Notes: generated by a model not told the origin, from the sequence alone. A DNA stretch of 64,000 nt from Xanthomonas sp. DAR 34887 (GCF_041245805.1 NZ_CP162490.1:468501-532500), one strand, 5' to 3'; positions 1 to 8,952 are shown, counted from the stretch's first letter. Numbers and translations are program-made.

Positions 1-767
1 TTGAGCACGTTGTCGAAATGCGCCAGGCCGCTCTCGCTGGCCATCATCCGCCGCCCGGTGTCGATCAGCATCAGCAGCTGCTGGTTCTTCTCGTCCTGGT
101 ACTCGCGCGAGATCAGCTTGCGCGCGCGCGAGGTGGCCTTCCAGTCGATCTGGCGCAGGCTGTCGCCGACGCGGTATTCGCGCATCTGGTGGAAGTCGGT
201 GCCTTCGCCGCGGCGCCGCTTCAGGTGCGCGCCGACCAGCCGCGACGCCTGTTCGGCGCTGAACAGGGCGAAGCGGGTCAGCGGCGCGAAGTTCGGATAC
301 ACGCGCACGGTCTGCACCGCGCCGGCCACGCGCCGCTGCCGCCACAGGCGCCAGGCCGAGTGCAGGCGCAGGTGGGTGCCGGCAAAGTCGAAGCGGCCGC
401 GCGCGGTCGGGCGCAATCGGTAGGTGAGGTGGGTCTCGGTGGCCGCGCGCAGCGTCACGCGCCGCGGCAGGCCCTGCATCCACCAGCCGCTGGGCACCAG
501 ATCGAATACGTCCAGTGTCTGCCGCTGCGCGCTGTCGATGCGCAGCCCGGCCTCGCGCTCCAGCCCCAGCGGCAAGGCTTCGGGCAGTTCGCGGCGCAGC
601 TGCGGAGTGGGGCTGCGCCACAGCCGCCACGCATCGACCGCCGCAATCACGCCGATCGCCGCGCCCAGCGCCTGCCACGGCCACAGCGCGATGAGCTGCA
701 GCGCCGACGCCAGGCCGCACAGTGCCCAGAGGCCGAGCAGGGCTAGCAGGAGCGGGGCGGGTCTCAT
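1..767 (-). CDS. DUF58 domain protein (MoxR partner), C-terminus off the left edge
   Basis: The frame runs leftwards from the ATG at 767 and leaves the window after about 255 residues, so the C-terminus is missing. Two hydrophobic segments (residues ~4-20 and ~23-45) anchor it in the inner membrane. The family signature REYRVGDSLRQIDWKATSR is at ~197-215 and is followed by the first strand of a vWA-like fold (LLMLIDTG, ~231-238). DUF58 proteins are coded next to MoxR AAA+ ATPases and are thought to help assemble or activate protein complexes; the substrate is unknown. It is the last gene of the MoxR operon but, unlike the others, is separated from its neighbour by 163 bp of inverted repeat. 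No clear Shine-Dalgarno precedes the ATG because the repeat abuts it. Confidence 0.9.
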   Translation of the reverse strand, partial: MRPAPLLLALLGLWALCGLASALQLIALWPWQALGAAIGVIAAVDAWRLWRSPTPQLRRELPEALPLGLEREAGLRIDSAQRQTLDVFDLVPSGWWMQGLPRRVTLRAATETHLTYRLRPTARGRFDFAGTHLRLHSAWRLWRQRRVAGAVQTVRVYPNFAPLTRFALFSAEQASRLVGAHLKRRRGEGTDFHQMREYRVGDSLRQIDWKATSRARKLISREYQDEKNQQLLMLIDTGRRMMASESGLAHFDNVL

Positions 768-776
768 GGGTGGAGG

Positions 777-929
777 GCCGGGATTCGGAATTCGGGATTG
801 GGGATTCGCAAAAGCGCGGTACGTGCGCTCAAGGCCGCACTGGCAGCTGCTCGGATGCGAGCAGGGAAAGCCGGCGTGGCGGCCGGCGCGGGCTTTGCCG
901 AATCCCCACTCCCCAATCCCAAATCCCGG
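777..929. repeat. Inverted repeat of GGGATTC-type heptads between moxR and the DUF58 gene
   Basis: The left arm (~777-809) and right arm (~898-929) are imperfect runs of the 7-base unit GGGATTC/GGGATTG and its complement, able to form a long hairpin around ~90 bp of unrelated sequence. The same heptad family recurs at ~22612-22708, 45541-45579, 46323-46536 and 56490-56626. It fills the whole gap between the moxR stop codon and the DUF58 start. Confidence 0.8.
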
Positions 930-930
930 C

Positions 931-1923
931 TCATTTGCGCGGCGCCTCCACCTTCGCCAGCAGCGCGCCCAGCGCGTCGTCGGCGCTTTGGCCTTCGATC
1001 TGCAGTTCCGGGGCCAGTGCGATGCGGTGGCGTAGCGCCGGCTTGGCGATGTCGCGGATGTCGTCGGGGGTGACGAAGTCGCGGCCGGATAGCACCGCCT
1101 GCGCGCGCGCGGCGCGGATCAGCGCGATGCTGCCGCGCGGGCCGGCGCCGAGCGCGATGCCCGGCCAGCTGCGGGTGGCGGCGACGATGCGCACCGCGTA
1201 GTCGATCACCTGCGGGTCGACCACGATCGCGGCGGTGCCGAGCTGCATCGCCACCACATCCGCGGCGCTGAGCACGCGCGGCACCTGCGACAGGTCGAAG
1301 TCGCCGGCGCTGCGCCCGGTGGTGACCGCTTCCACCATGCGCTTTTCGTCCTCGAGTTGCGGATAGTCGATGAGAACCTTCAGCAGGAAGCGGTCCAGCT
1401 GCGCTTCCGGCAGCGGATAGGTGCCTTCCTGCTCGACCGGGTTCTGCGTGGCCAGGGCCAGGAACGGCGGCGCCAGCGGGAAGGGTTTTCCCTCGATGGT
1501 GACCTGGCCTTCCTGCATCACTTCCAGCAGCGCCGACTGGGTCTTGGCCGGGGCGCGGTTGATCTCGTCGGCCAGCAGCAGGTGGGTGAACACCGGGCCG
1601 CGGCGGATCTTGAAACTCTCGGTCTTGGGGTCGTACACGGCATGGCCGCTGACGTCGCTGGGCATCAGGTCCGGCGTGAACTGCACCCGCGCGTAGTTCA
1701 GTTCCATCGCCTGCGCCAGCGCGCGCACCAGCAGGGTCTTGCCGAGTCCGGGCACGCCTTCGATCAGCACGTGGCCGCCGGCCAGCAGCGCGATCAGGAT
1801 CTGCTCGAGCACTTCCGGCTGGCCGATGAAGGCCTGGCCGACCGCGTCGCGGATCGCCTCGACACGTTCGATCAGGGCGGGGCCGGTGAGGGGGGCGACG
1901 GAGTCGGCGGGGGCGGTGGTCAT
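931..1923 (-). CDS. MoxR family AAA+ ATPase
   Basis: This 330-residue protein is a typical MoxR ATPase. It has a Walker A motif GVPGLGKT (56-63), Walker B LLLADE (115-120) followed by INRAPAKTQ, and a sensor-1 segment ATQNP (158-162). MoxR proteins act as chaperone-like ATPases, usually with vWA or DUF58 partners encoded beside them, as here. The ATG at 1923 overlaps the stop of the upstream DUF4350 gene by four bases (ATGA), which fixes the start and indicates translational coupling. The cellular target of the system in this family is not established. Confidence 0.95.
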   Translation of the reverse strand: MTTAPADSVAPLTGPALIERVEAIRDAVGQAFIGQPEVLEQILIALLAGGHVLIEGVPGLGKTLLVRALAQAMELNYARVQFTPDLMPSDVSGHAVYDPKTESFKIRRGPVFTHLLLADEINRAPAKTQSALLEVMQEGQVTIEGKPFPLAPPFLALATQNPVEQEGTYPLPEAQLDRFLLKVLIDYPQLEDEKRMVEAVTTGRSAGDFDLSQVPRVLSAADVVAMQLGTAAIVVDPQVIDYAVRIVAATRSWPGIALGAGPRGSIALIRAARAQAVLSGRDFVTPDDIRDIAKPALRHRIALAPELQIEGQSADDALGALLAKVEAPRK

Positions 1924-3107
1924 AACTGGTTTCTCATCTGGACGAGGAGGCGAATGCGATCGCGGAAGGCGGCGTGTTGTTTGGGTGCTGGCGCCTGCAG
2001 CGCCTGTTCGACCTGTGCCGGCGCCAGGTTCAGGCGCTCGGCGATGGCCGCGGCCTGCGCGGGGCCCTGCAGCGCTGCGGCGAGCGGCGCGCGGCGTCGC
2101 AGCCGGGTCAGGAACGCCTGGCGCGTCGCCGCATACAGCAGTTCGGACTTGCCGTAGCGGAACAGGTGCTCGCCGCTGGCGCGCACGTGTTCCAGCAACG
2201 AGCGGCGGTCGCCGGCCGGCGAGGCGCGCAGCGGGCCGAAGCGCTGCATGCGCCACCACAGCCAGGCCAGCAGCATCAGCAGCGCCGGCACCCAGGCCGG
2301 CCAGCCGTTGACGAACAGCGTGCGCCACAGCGATGGCAGCTCGGCGGAATAGATGAGGTAAATGGTGCCGTCGCCGTAGTTGGGCGCCAGGATCTGCCGC
2401 GCCAGCAGGCGATGCGGCACGTCGCGCAGGCCGCCGCTCGGCGGAGCGGGCGGCGTGGCCAGTGGGTCGTCGCTCAAGCGGTTGCCGCCGCTGCTGCCGT
2501 TCTGCAGAAAATCCATTTCCGCCAGCAGGTCCACGCTGCCGTCGCCGTACGGCAGCCGAGCGTAGGCGTAGTCCTCGTCGCTGCCCCACAGGTTGCTCGC
2601 CGCGTCATAGTCGACCTGGAAACGCCGGCCGTTGCAGAACTCGCTGTGTTCGGGCTGCCCGGGAATGGCCAGTTTCAGGCAATGGCCGGGCTTGCCCTTT
2701 TCCAGTGCGACATCGAGCGCGTCGAAGATCGGCAGCTTGACCGTATCGTCGTCCTCGTCGGCGGCCGGCGTGCGCAGGATCAGGTGGCCGCCGCGCTCGA
2801 CCCAGGCCAGCAGCGCATCGCCGTCGGGCTTGCTCAGCGCGCGCGGGTCGCCGAACAGCAGCACGCTGTCGTGCGGCTGCAGCCGCATCGCCGCCAGGTC
2901 CAGGCGCTGCCGCGATTCGGCGCGCACGCCGTCCGCGCGCAGGGTCTGGCGCAATGCGTACAGCGGGTTGTAGGCGGCCTCGCCGCGCGGCGGCAGCGCC
3001 AGCTCGCGTTCGGCGCGCTCGTAGCGGCCCAGGAACCAGACCACGAGCACGCTGGTCACCAGCAGCCCGAGCAGGAAGATCAGCGCATTGCGGGTTCCGC
3101 TGTTCAT
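1920..3107 (-). CDS. DUF4350 domain membrane protein
   Basis: A 395-residue protein with an N-terminal membrane helix (~8-27), a soluble domain (residues ~35-260) and a second membrane helix (~269-287) followed by a basic cytoplasmic tail. The soluble part contains a stretch of the DUF4350 type (HDSVLLFGDPRALSKPDGDA, ~79-98), which resembles a Rossmann-like glutamine amidotransferase fold without an obvious catalytic Cys. It overlaps the genes on both sides by four bases (ATGA). Its role is unknown beyond membership of the MoxR/DUF58/DUF4129 operon. Confidence 0.85.
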   Translation of the reverse strand: MNSGTRNALIFLLGLLVTSVLVVWFLGRYERAERELALPPRGEAAYNPLYALRQTLRADGVRAESRQRLDLAAMRLQPHDSVLLFGDPRALSKPDGDALLAWVERGGHLILRTPAADEDDDTVKLPIFDALDVALEKGKPGHCLKLAIPGQPEHSEFCNGRRFQVDYDAASNLWGSDEDYAYARLPYGDGSVDLLAEMDFLQNGSSGGNRLSDDPLATPPAPPSGGLRDVPHRLLARQILAPNYGDGTIYLIYSAELPSLWRTLFVNGWPAWVPALLMLLAWLWWRMQRFGPLRASPAGDRRSLLEHVRASGEHLFRYGKSELLYAATRQAFLTRLRRRAPLAAALQGPAQAAAIAERLNLAPAQVEQALQAPAPKQHAAFRDRIRLLVQMRNQL

Positions 3108-4801
3108 GCGCGCCACCGGTACTGCTGCTGCAGTTCGTCGAGCAAGCCGGCGAAGGCGTCGTCGTCGGGCAGGCGACCGGCGTAGGCGGCGTATTGCCAG
3201 GTGCGCACCATGCGCGCGAACAGGCTGCGGTCGGCGTCGTCCGGCAGGCGTCTGGAGGCGCGCAGGCATTGCGCTTCGGTGGCGCCCGGGGGCAGCGTCA
3301 GGTCGGCGCGTTCGCACACGGTCGCCACGCTGGCGCGGTACAGCAGCGCCAGCGCGTCGCGCTGCCGGCCCTCGCGCCACAGCCGGCGCGCGATGGTGGC
3401 CACATCGTCGGGCAGCGGCTCGGCGCTCAACACCGGCGCATGCGCCACCGGCGTCTCGGCCGCGGCACGCTTGCGCCCGCTGCCGCGCATCCACGGCAGC
3501 CAATGCTTGGCGGTCAGCAGCAGGACCAGCACCAGCATGCCGGCCAGCAACCACATGCCCCATTCGCCGATGAACGCGAACACGGCCGCCACGCTGGCCA
3601 GCAGGCCCTTGCCGAAGCGCGGATCGAGCTTGTCCGCATCGGGCTTCTTCTCGTCGTCTTCGTTGCGGTCGCGCTTCTTCCAGTAGCGGATGCTGCGTTT
3701 GCCCGACAGCAGCGGGTCTTTGTAGGCGCGGTCGGCGGCACGGTCGAAGCGCGCGTCGGCGGCGGGCACGGTATTGAAGATCTCGTCGAGCGCGGCCGGC
3801 GCGTCGTCGTCGCTGTCGCTGTCGCTGCCGCTGCCGTTGTCCTTCTCCGGATCATGGATGTCGTCACTGTCGCTGGCGTCGGTACCGTCGTCGGAGTTTT
3901 GCGAAGATGCGGTCGCCGGCGCCGAGGGCAGCGCATGCGGGTCGGCTGCGACCGGGGCGTCGCTGCCCGGCGCCGCGTTTTGCGCGCGCAGCGCAGCGCC
4001 GGGAGCGCCGAGCAGGACCAGGGCCAGCAGCAACGGCGCGGCGCCGCCCAGCCGATCGCGCAGCCGGCGTAGCGCCATCTCCACGTCCCAGGCTTCGAGT
4101 TCGGTGCGGCGGTTGAGGTACAGGCCAAAACCGGCGCCGACGAAGAACGGTTCGATCAGCGTCGTCGCCAACCAGGCGAAGGCGTTCAGGCCGACGTCGG
4201 CCCATACCGGATTCTCATCGCCGATCAGCGCCCACGCCGCGCGCACCGTTTCCGGCAGCAGGTCCACCGGCACGAACATCAGGATCGCGGCGATGCAGGC
4301 CACGAGCAGCATCGCCTCGAAATGCCAGCACACGCTGGCCAGCAGCAGCGCATGCCCGTACACCGCACCGCCCAGGGTGCGGCGGCGCTGCCGCTGCTGT
4401 TCGGGGCTGGCCCCCTCCAGCAACTCCAGCGGCAGGAACACGGTGCGCGCCGGACTCAGTCGGCGCCAGGTCAGGTAGCCGAACATCGGGCGCCAGCCCC
4501 ACTTCAACTGCGCGCGCAGCGTGTCGCGCACGCTAGGCACGTCGCCGAACACGCCGCGCGAGATCACGAACAGCGGGATCCGGTCCAGCACCGGTTTCAG
4601 CCACCACAGCGCCAGGCTGGCCAGCCAGAGCTCGTCGATCGCCCAGGCGCCGAGATTGAGCAACGCGAACAGCGGCACGGTGAACAGCAGCCACGGTTTC
4701 CAGATCGCGCCGGCATGGCGGCGCACCAGCGCGCTGCCCAGCTCCATCGCCTCCCAGGCCGAGCGCGCACGCAGCACCACGTCCAGGCGTTCAATCCGCA
4801 T
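3104..4801 (-). CDS. DUF4129 domain multi-pass membrane protein
   Basis: A 565-residue protein whose N-terminal half contains several hydrophobic segments (for example ~38-55, ~150-175 and ~255-275). An acidic, Ser/Asp-rich low-complexity linker follows (~300-325), then another membrane helix (~415-435) and a C-terminal domain of the DUF4129 type (~450-560) ending in FAGLLDELQQQYRWRA. DUF4129 domains are found with transglutaminase-like and MoxR systems; the biochemical function is unknown. It overlaps the DUF4350 start by four bases, and its own start overlaps the SpoIIM-like gene by eleven bases, so the genes are probably co-translated. Confidence 0.85.
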   Translation of the reverse strand: MRIERLDVVLRARSAWEAMELGSALVRRHAGAIWKPWLLFTVPLFALLNLGAWAIDELWLASLALWWLKPVLDRIPLFVISRGVFGDVPSVRDTLRAQLKWGWRPMFGYLTWRRLSPARTVFLPLELLEGASPEQQRQRRRTLGGAVYGHALLLASVCWHFEAMLLVACIAAILMFVPVDLLPETVRAAWALIGDENPVWADVGLNAFAWLATTLIEPFFVGAGFGLYLNRRTELEAWDVEMALRRLRDRLGGAAPLLLALVLLGAPGAALRAQNAAPGSDAPVAADPHALPSAPATASSQNSDDGTDASDSDDIHDPEKDNGSGSDSDSDDDAPAALDEIFNTVPAADARFDRAADRAYKDPLLSGKRSIRYWKKRDRNEDDEKKPDADKLDPRFGKGLLASVAAVFAFIGEWGMWLLAGMLVLVLLLTAKHWLPWMRGSGRKRAAAETPVAHAPVLSAEPLPDDVATIARRLWREGRQRDALALLYRASVATVCERADLTLPPGATEAQCLRASRRLPDDADRSLFARMVRTWQYAAYAGRLPDDDAFAGLLDELQQQYRWRA

Positions 4802-5816
4802 CGTCGGCCTCCGCGATGCCGCGTCCGCCGCGCCACAGCCAGACCAGCACCAGCGTCCACAGCAGGCCCGACACGCCGTACTTCACCGCCGCCGGCAGCG
4901 AGCCGATCGAGGACCAGAAGGCCTCGATGAAGGCGGCGACCAGCAGCATGAACGCCACGCCCAGGCATAGCTTGGCGCCGATCGTGCCGCCTTCGACCAG
5001 CGCATCGATGCGCCGGCGCCGGCCAGGCGCCAGCAGCTTCAGGCCCAGCTGCAGACCGGCGCCGCCGGCGATCACGATCGCGGTCAGTTCGAACGGCGCA
5101 TGTCCGGCGACGAAGCGCCAGAACGTCACGCCGTAGCCGATCTGGTGCAGATGCCCGGCCACCGCGCCGATGGTGACGCCGTTGAACAGCAGCACCAGCA
5201 CCGTGCCGAGCCCGGCCAGCAGGCCGCTGGCGAAGGTGCGCAGGCCGATGCTGATGTTGTTCATGATGTAGTGGCCGAACATCTGCCAGTCGTCGCCGCT
5301 GTCGCGGCCGAGCTTGTGCGCGGCGCTGGCCGGGTCGTACATGCGTTCGATCTGCGCGACCTGCATCGGATCCATCAAGCCGTGGATCAGTTCCGGCCGG
5401 AACTGCAGCAGCACGAAGATGGTGACCAGCGGCACCACGAACAGCGCGGTGGCCGCGGCCATGCAGCCGGCCTGGCTGCGTACCAGTTGCGGAAACTCGG
5501 CGAACAGGAATTCGGCCGCGCGCCGCAGGCGCGGCCGCGGCGGCCGGTACAGCTCGGTGTGGCCCTGCTGCATCAACTGCTGCAGGCGCGCGGTGACTAG
5601 CGGGCTGTAGCCGCGCTTGCGCGCCAGCGCCAGCTGCTGGCACAGCCGCCGGTAGCGCGCCGGCATGTCTTCGTCGGCCAGGCGCCATGCGTCCGCGGCG
5701 CTGTCGGGCGCGTTGGTGACTGCGGTGGCGGGGCGCTTGCGTCCGCGCGTGTGCAGCCAGGTCTCGAAGGCCTCCCACTCGTGCTGGTGGCGGGCGATGA
5801 ACTGCTCCTGCCTCAT
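4791..5816 (-). CDS. SpoIIM-like (stage II sporulation M family) membrane protein
   Basis: A 341-residue protein with a hydrophilic N-terminal third and then five or six membrane segments starting near residue 115. It contains the NN(I/L)xxGLRTFASGLLAGLGT-type motif of the SpoIIM/DUF95 family (~190-210) and a NGVTIGA segment shortly after. The family name comes from Bacillus; homologues in non-sporulating proteobacteria sit in MoxR operons and nothing here suggests sporulation. The ATG at 5816 overlaps the stop of the RDD gene (ATGA). Confidence 0.85.
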   Translation of the reverse strand: MRQEQFIARHQHEWEAFETWLHTRGRKRPATAVTNAPDSAADAWRLADEDMPARYRRLCQQLALARKRGYSPLVTARLQQLMQQGHTELYRPPRPRLRRAAEFLFAEFPQLVRSQAGCMAAATALFVVPLVTIFVLLQFRPELIHGLMDPMQVAQIERMYDPASAAHKLGRDSGDDWQMFGHYIMNNISIGLRTFASGLLAGLGTVLVLLFNGVTIGAVAGHLHQIGYGVTFWRFVAGHAPFELTAIVIAGGAGLQLGLKLLAPGRRRRIDALVEGGTIGAKLCLGVAFMLLVAAFIEAFWSSIGSLPAAVKYGVSGLLWTLVLVWLWRGGRGIAEADDAD

Positions 5817-6499
5817 CGCCGCCCCAACAGCCAGTTGGCCATCGCATACAGCCGCAGCACGCCGGCCTGGCCGGGCGCGTGCGTCAACGGCAGCGCCAGC
5901 GTGGCCAGTTCCAGCTGCCGCGCCGGCGCCAGCCGCGGCGCGCGCTCGGCGAAGGCGATCAACGCCGCCTGCTCGGCCGGCAGCAACACCAGCGGCGGCG
6001 GCGTTGCGCTGGCGATCGGCGGCAGCCCGGCCTCGTGGCGCGGCGGCTGGTGAATGACCAGGGTGCCGGCGACCATGTCGCCCAGGCGCCGCGCGTGCAC
6101 ATCGAACAGGCAGGCGATCAGGCCGACGGCATAGCCGAACGGCAGCATGTCCACGGTGCGCAGCAGGTTGCGGGTGATCGCCGCCATCCATCCGGCCGGC
6201 GCGCCGTCGCGCGAGACCACGCGCAGGCCCAGCGCCTTCTTGCCCAGGGTCTGCCCGAACCAGCCTTCGAGCACGATCGGATAGGCCCAGAACACCAGGA
6301 ACATCGCCACCAGGTACAGGCCCTGGCCGAAGCCGCCGAGTGCGCCGAGCAGCAGGCCCATCAGGGTCAGCATGCCGAAGCGCACCGCCAGGTCGATCAG
6401 CCAGGCCAGCGCGCGCGGCACCGCGCCGGCGGCCGGCAGGTGCAACGGCACGCCTTCGGGCGTGATCACTTCACGGTAGGTGTCGAGCATGCCACTCAC
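5813..6499 (-). CDS. RDD family membrane protein
   Basis: A 228-residue protein with the three RDD landmarks: an Arg/Asp pair in the first helix region (RALAWLIDLAVR, ~29-40), a GKKALGLRVV segment after helix 2, and ARRLGDMVAGTLVIH (~135-149) after helix 3. RDD proteins are small membrane proteins, some linked to ion transport; the function here is unknown. It is the first gene of the MoxR operon. The frame opens with GTG at 6499; an ATG three codons in (6490), with GGTGAG just ahead of it, is an alternative start. Confidence 0.85.
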   Translation of the reverse strand: MSGMLDTYREVITPEGVPLHLPAAGAVPRALAWLIDLAVRFGMLTLMGLLLGALGGFGQGLYLVAMFLVFWAYPIVLEGWFGQTLGKKALGLRVVSRDGAPAGWMAAITRNLLRTVDMLPFGYAVGLIACLFDVHARRLGDMVAGTLVIHQPPRHEAGLPPIASATPPPLVLLPAEQAALIAFAERAPRLAPARQLELATLALPLTHAPGQAGVLRLYAMANWLLGRR

Positions 6500-6719
6500 C
6501 GCCGGGTTGCGGCGTGGCGCGCATGCGTGCCTGCGATGTGAGGCCGTTGTTCTGTCCGGCCGGCTGCCTGTGGCGGCATGCGTGATCTCGACTGCGTCCT
6601 GCTCCGAGCCGCGACTTTAGCCGGCGCGGCGCCAATTGCCCAGCCGGGCGCCATGGTCGGCGCCGGACGATCCTCACGCGATGGCGACGATGGCGCGGCA
6701 AACGTGCCGCACAGGCCGC

Positions 6720-7655
6720 TCAACGCACCGTGCCGCCGTCGCGCTTGCGCCCGGAGAACAGCTTGCCGATCCCGCCGACCAGCGCCATCAGCCCCAGCGC
6801 CACCAGCTTCCAGGCCTTGGCCAGGATCAGGCCGAGCTTGGCGAACAGGCCGGCCTTGGCCGCCAGGCCGCCGCCGATCAGCGTGGCCAGGCCGTAGCTG
6901 GCGATCTTGTCGGTGGATGGATTGTGGTCGGCGTAGCGCGCGCCGCTGTCGAACTCGGCCATCGGCAGCAACTGCTGCATGCCTGCACGCACCTGCGGCA
7001 ACTCGTCCATGCTGGCGATCGCGTTCAGGCTCAGGTAGCCGTGGCGGCCGAGCACGCGGATGTCGTAGTTGAGGGTGTGGCCGTCGTTGCCCTGGAACGC
7101 CAGTTCGCGCGCCCAGTACAGCTTCTTGTTCGCGGCGTCGTAGCGCGGCGGTACCGCCCAGCCGACCAGGTCCACGCTCTCGTAGCCGGCTTCCTTGCGC
7201 TGCGCGTTCTCCTCGCGGGTTTCCTTCTGCATGTCCGCGAGCATGTCGTTGTAATCGATCTTGCTGGCGTCCTCGTCGGACACGTAGCCGTCGTCGGCAT
7301 AGGTGACCACCACCGCCCAGCTGCCCTGCGCGTCGAGCGCGGGCTGGCGCGGCACGATCAGGCCGAGCACGGTGTCGTCCGGCGGGTTGCCCCAGTACGC
7401 CTCCAGCACCTGCCGCGCATCGTCCTTGCCGAGATAGCGGAAGTCGTGGCTCAGGTCGAAATGCACCTTGGCCTGCGGCACTTCGATGTGCCCATCCTGG
7501 AAATGCAGCGAGGCGACGAACTGCTCGGCGGTCATGCCGTCGTTGCCATGCGCTTCTTGAGCGTGCTCTTCTTCGGCCACGGCCGATCCGGTACCGGCGC
7601 CCAGCGCAAGCAGGAAAGCGGCCAGCAGGCCGCGCAACGGAAGTGTCTTGGTCAT
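6720..7655 (-). CDS. DUF2167 family membrane-anchored protein
   Basis: A 311-residue protein with a Sec signal peptide (hydrophobic ~8-25, cleavage likely after SAVA). The long periplasmic domain carries DUF2167-type motifs such as GLIVPR, SWAVVVTYADDGYVSDEDA (~111-129) and the ALYWA-like NKKLYWARELAF. A hydrophobic C-terminal region (~255-300) ends in a basic tail, giving a probable membrane anchor. DUF2167 proteins are widespread in proteobacteria with no assigned function. It appears to be monocistronic; 220 bp separate its stop from the RDD gene. Confidence 0.8.
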   Translation of the reverse strand: MTKTLPLRGLLAAFLLALGAGTGSAVAEEEHAQEAHGNDGMTAEQFVASLHFQDGHIEVPQAKVHFDLSHDFRYLGKDDARQVLEAYWGNPPDDTVLGLIVPRQPALDAQGSWAVVVTYADDGYVSDEDASKIDYNDMLADMQKETREENAQRKEAGYESVDLVGWAVPPRYDAANKKLYWARELAFQGNDGHTLNYDIRVLGRHGYLSLNAIASMDELPQVRAGMQQLLPMAEFDSGARYADHNPSTDKIASYGLATLIGGGLAAKAGLFAKLGLILAKAWKLVALGLMALVGGIGKLFSGRKRDGGTVR

Positions 7656-7735
7656 CGCGAATCCATTCGATGGCGTCCCCACGCCAGAGGCGCGCAGTGT
7701 CGCGCAAAAGCACCACCGCGCGCCAGTCGCCGCGG

Positions 7736-8287
7736 CTATTGCGGTGCCGGCGACACCATGTCCAGGTAGCGATCCTTCAGCCGCACGTAGTGCTGCGCGG
7801 AGTAGTGCAGGCTTTCGACCTCCTTGTCGCTGAGCATGCGCGCCAGCCGCGCCGGATTGCCCAGCCACAGTTCGCGCTCGCCGACGGTCTTGCCCGGCCC
7901 GACCACCGCGCCGGCGCCGACGAAGCCGTAGCGCTTCACCGTGGCGCCGTCGAGGATGCACGCGCCCATGCCGATCAGGCACAGGTCCTCGATGGTGCAG
8001 GCATGGATGATGCAGCCGTGGCCCACGGTCACGTCGGTGCCGATCAGGGTCGGGTAGCCAGCGGTGTTGAACGGGCTGTGGTGGCTGACGTGGATGATGG
8101 TGCCGTCCTGGATGTTGCTGCGCGCGCCGATGCGCACGTGGTTGACGTCGCCGCGGATCACCGTGCCCGGCCACACCGACACGTCCTCGTCCAGCACCAC
8201 GTCGCCGATGAGGGTGCAGGCCGGGTCCACGTAGACGCGTGCGCCCAGCTGCGGCGTCTTGTCCAGGAACGGGCGGATCGGGTTCAC
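7736..8287 (-). CDS. Gamma-carbonic-anhydrase-like hexapeptide repeat protein
   Basis: A 183-residue left-handed beta-helix protein of the gamma-CA/PaaY/YrdA group. It has consecutive hexapeptide repeats (~13-140) and the metal-site histidines in the contexts IIHVSHHSPF and VTVGHGCIIHACTI. Homologues bind Zn/Fe and some hydrate CO2, but many have no demonstrated activity. I chose the GTG start at 8287 because GGAGA lies 5-6 bases upstream and because homologues begin at NPIRPFLD. A run of 12 G lies 17-28 bases upstream of this start. Confidence 0.88.
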   Translation of the reverse strand: MNPIRPFLDKTPQLGARVYVDPACTLIGDVVLDEDVSVWPGTVIRGDVNHVRIGARSNIQDGTIIHVSHHSPFNTAGYPTLIGTDVTVGHGCIIHACTIEDLCLIGMGACILDGATVKRYGFVGAGAVVGPGKTVGERELWLGNPARLARMLSDKEVESLHYSAQHYVRLKDRYLDMVSPAPQ

Positions 8288-8856
8288 GGCGTTCTCCGCG
8301 GAGCGGGGGGGGGGGGCAGGCGCCGGCACCGGGCAGCGGCGCGGCTGTCCATGATAGCGCCTGGCGGGAAAGCGCTTCTGGCGCATGGCTGGGAGATGCC
8401 CGCAATGGCGCGGTCGATCGGGAGGGTGCGTGCGGCCCTGGACGATGGCGACCGCCAGGCAGGCCCATGGCCGGCGGTGTGCCGCCGGCCCGCAGCGCTG
8501 GAGGCGCCCCGACCCGACACAGCCGCGGCCTGGACAGACGCTGGCCGGCGCGTTCGCAGCGGCTGCCGAGCGGGATGTGCCCAGGCACGGCGCAGCGACC
8601 GGCGAACGACGGCATCGCCGGACCCGAACGGCACGTGGGGGGCTTCGCTAGGCAGGCACGGACCGCGGCATCTGCGTGCAGGTCGGGCTGGTGAGGGGGC
8701 GAATCGCCCTGGGCGTAGGCGCGGCACGGTTGCCTAAGTGTCAGGAGCGCACGGGACACGGGATGCAGGATGCGGCAGCGCCGCCGGGCCGGGCCAGGGA
8801 CGCCGCTCCGGCCGCAGTCCGGCGAGCCCGTCGCGCGAGCTCGCCGGAGGCGCTTG
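8288..8856. other. Intergenic region with a 12-G homopolymer
   Basis: No convincing gene is visible in this ~570 bp. The stretch next to the carbonic-anhydrase-like gene contains an uninterrupted run of 12 G (8305-8316). The remainder is GC-rich with short open frames that look like noise. Confidence 0.6.
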
Positions 8857-8952
8857 CTACTTCTTCTTTTCCTTCTTGGCCGCGCGCTTTTCCTTCAGCG
8901 TCTTGGTCGGCTGCTTCTTCTCGCTCTTCTTCTGATCCATGCCCTTGCTCAT
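8857..8952 (-). CDS. 31-residue lysine-rich small protein
   Basis: A tiny open frame from the ATG at 8952 to the TAG at 8857 codes for a peptide beginning MSKGMDQKKSEKK and ending in KRAAKKEKKK; more than a third of its residues are Lys or Arg. A good Shine-Dalgarno (AGAGGG) sits about 6 bases before the start, and the base composition (runs of AAG/AAA) differs sharply from the flanking GC-rich DNA. It is divergent from the RIO kinase gene. I recall similar small basic hypothetical proteins in Xanthomonadaceae but cannot assign a function; RNA or ribosome binding is a guess from the charge. Confidence 0.6.
   Translation of the reverse strand: MSKGMDQKKSEKKQPTKTLKEKRAAKKEKKK

Noticed and set aside
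4791..5816. Sporulation gene (from the SpoIIM family name)
   Set aside because: The family is widespread in non-sporulating bacteria within MoxR operons; the context here gives no support for sporulation.
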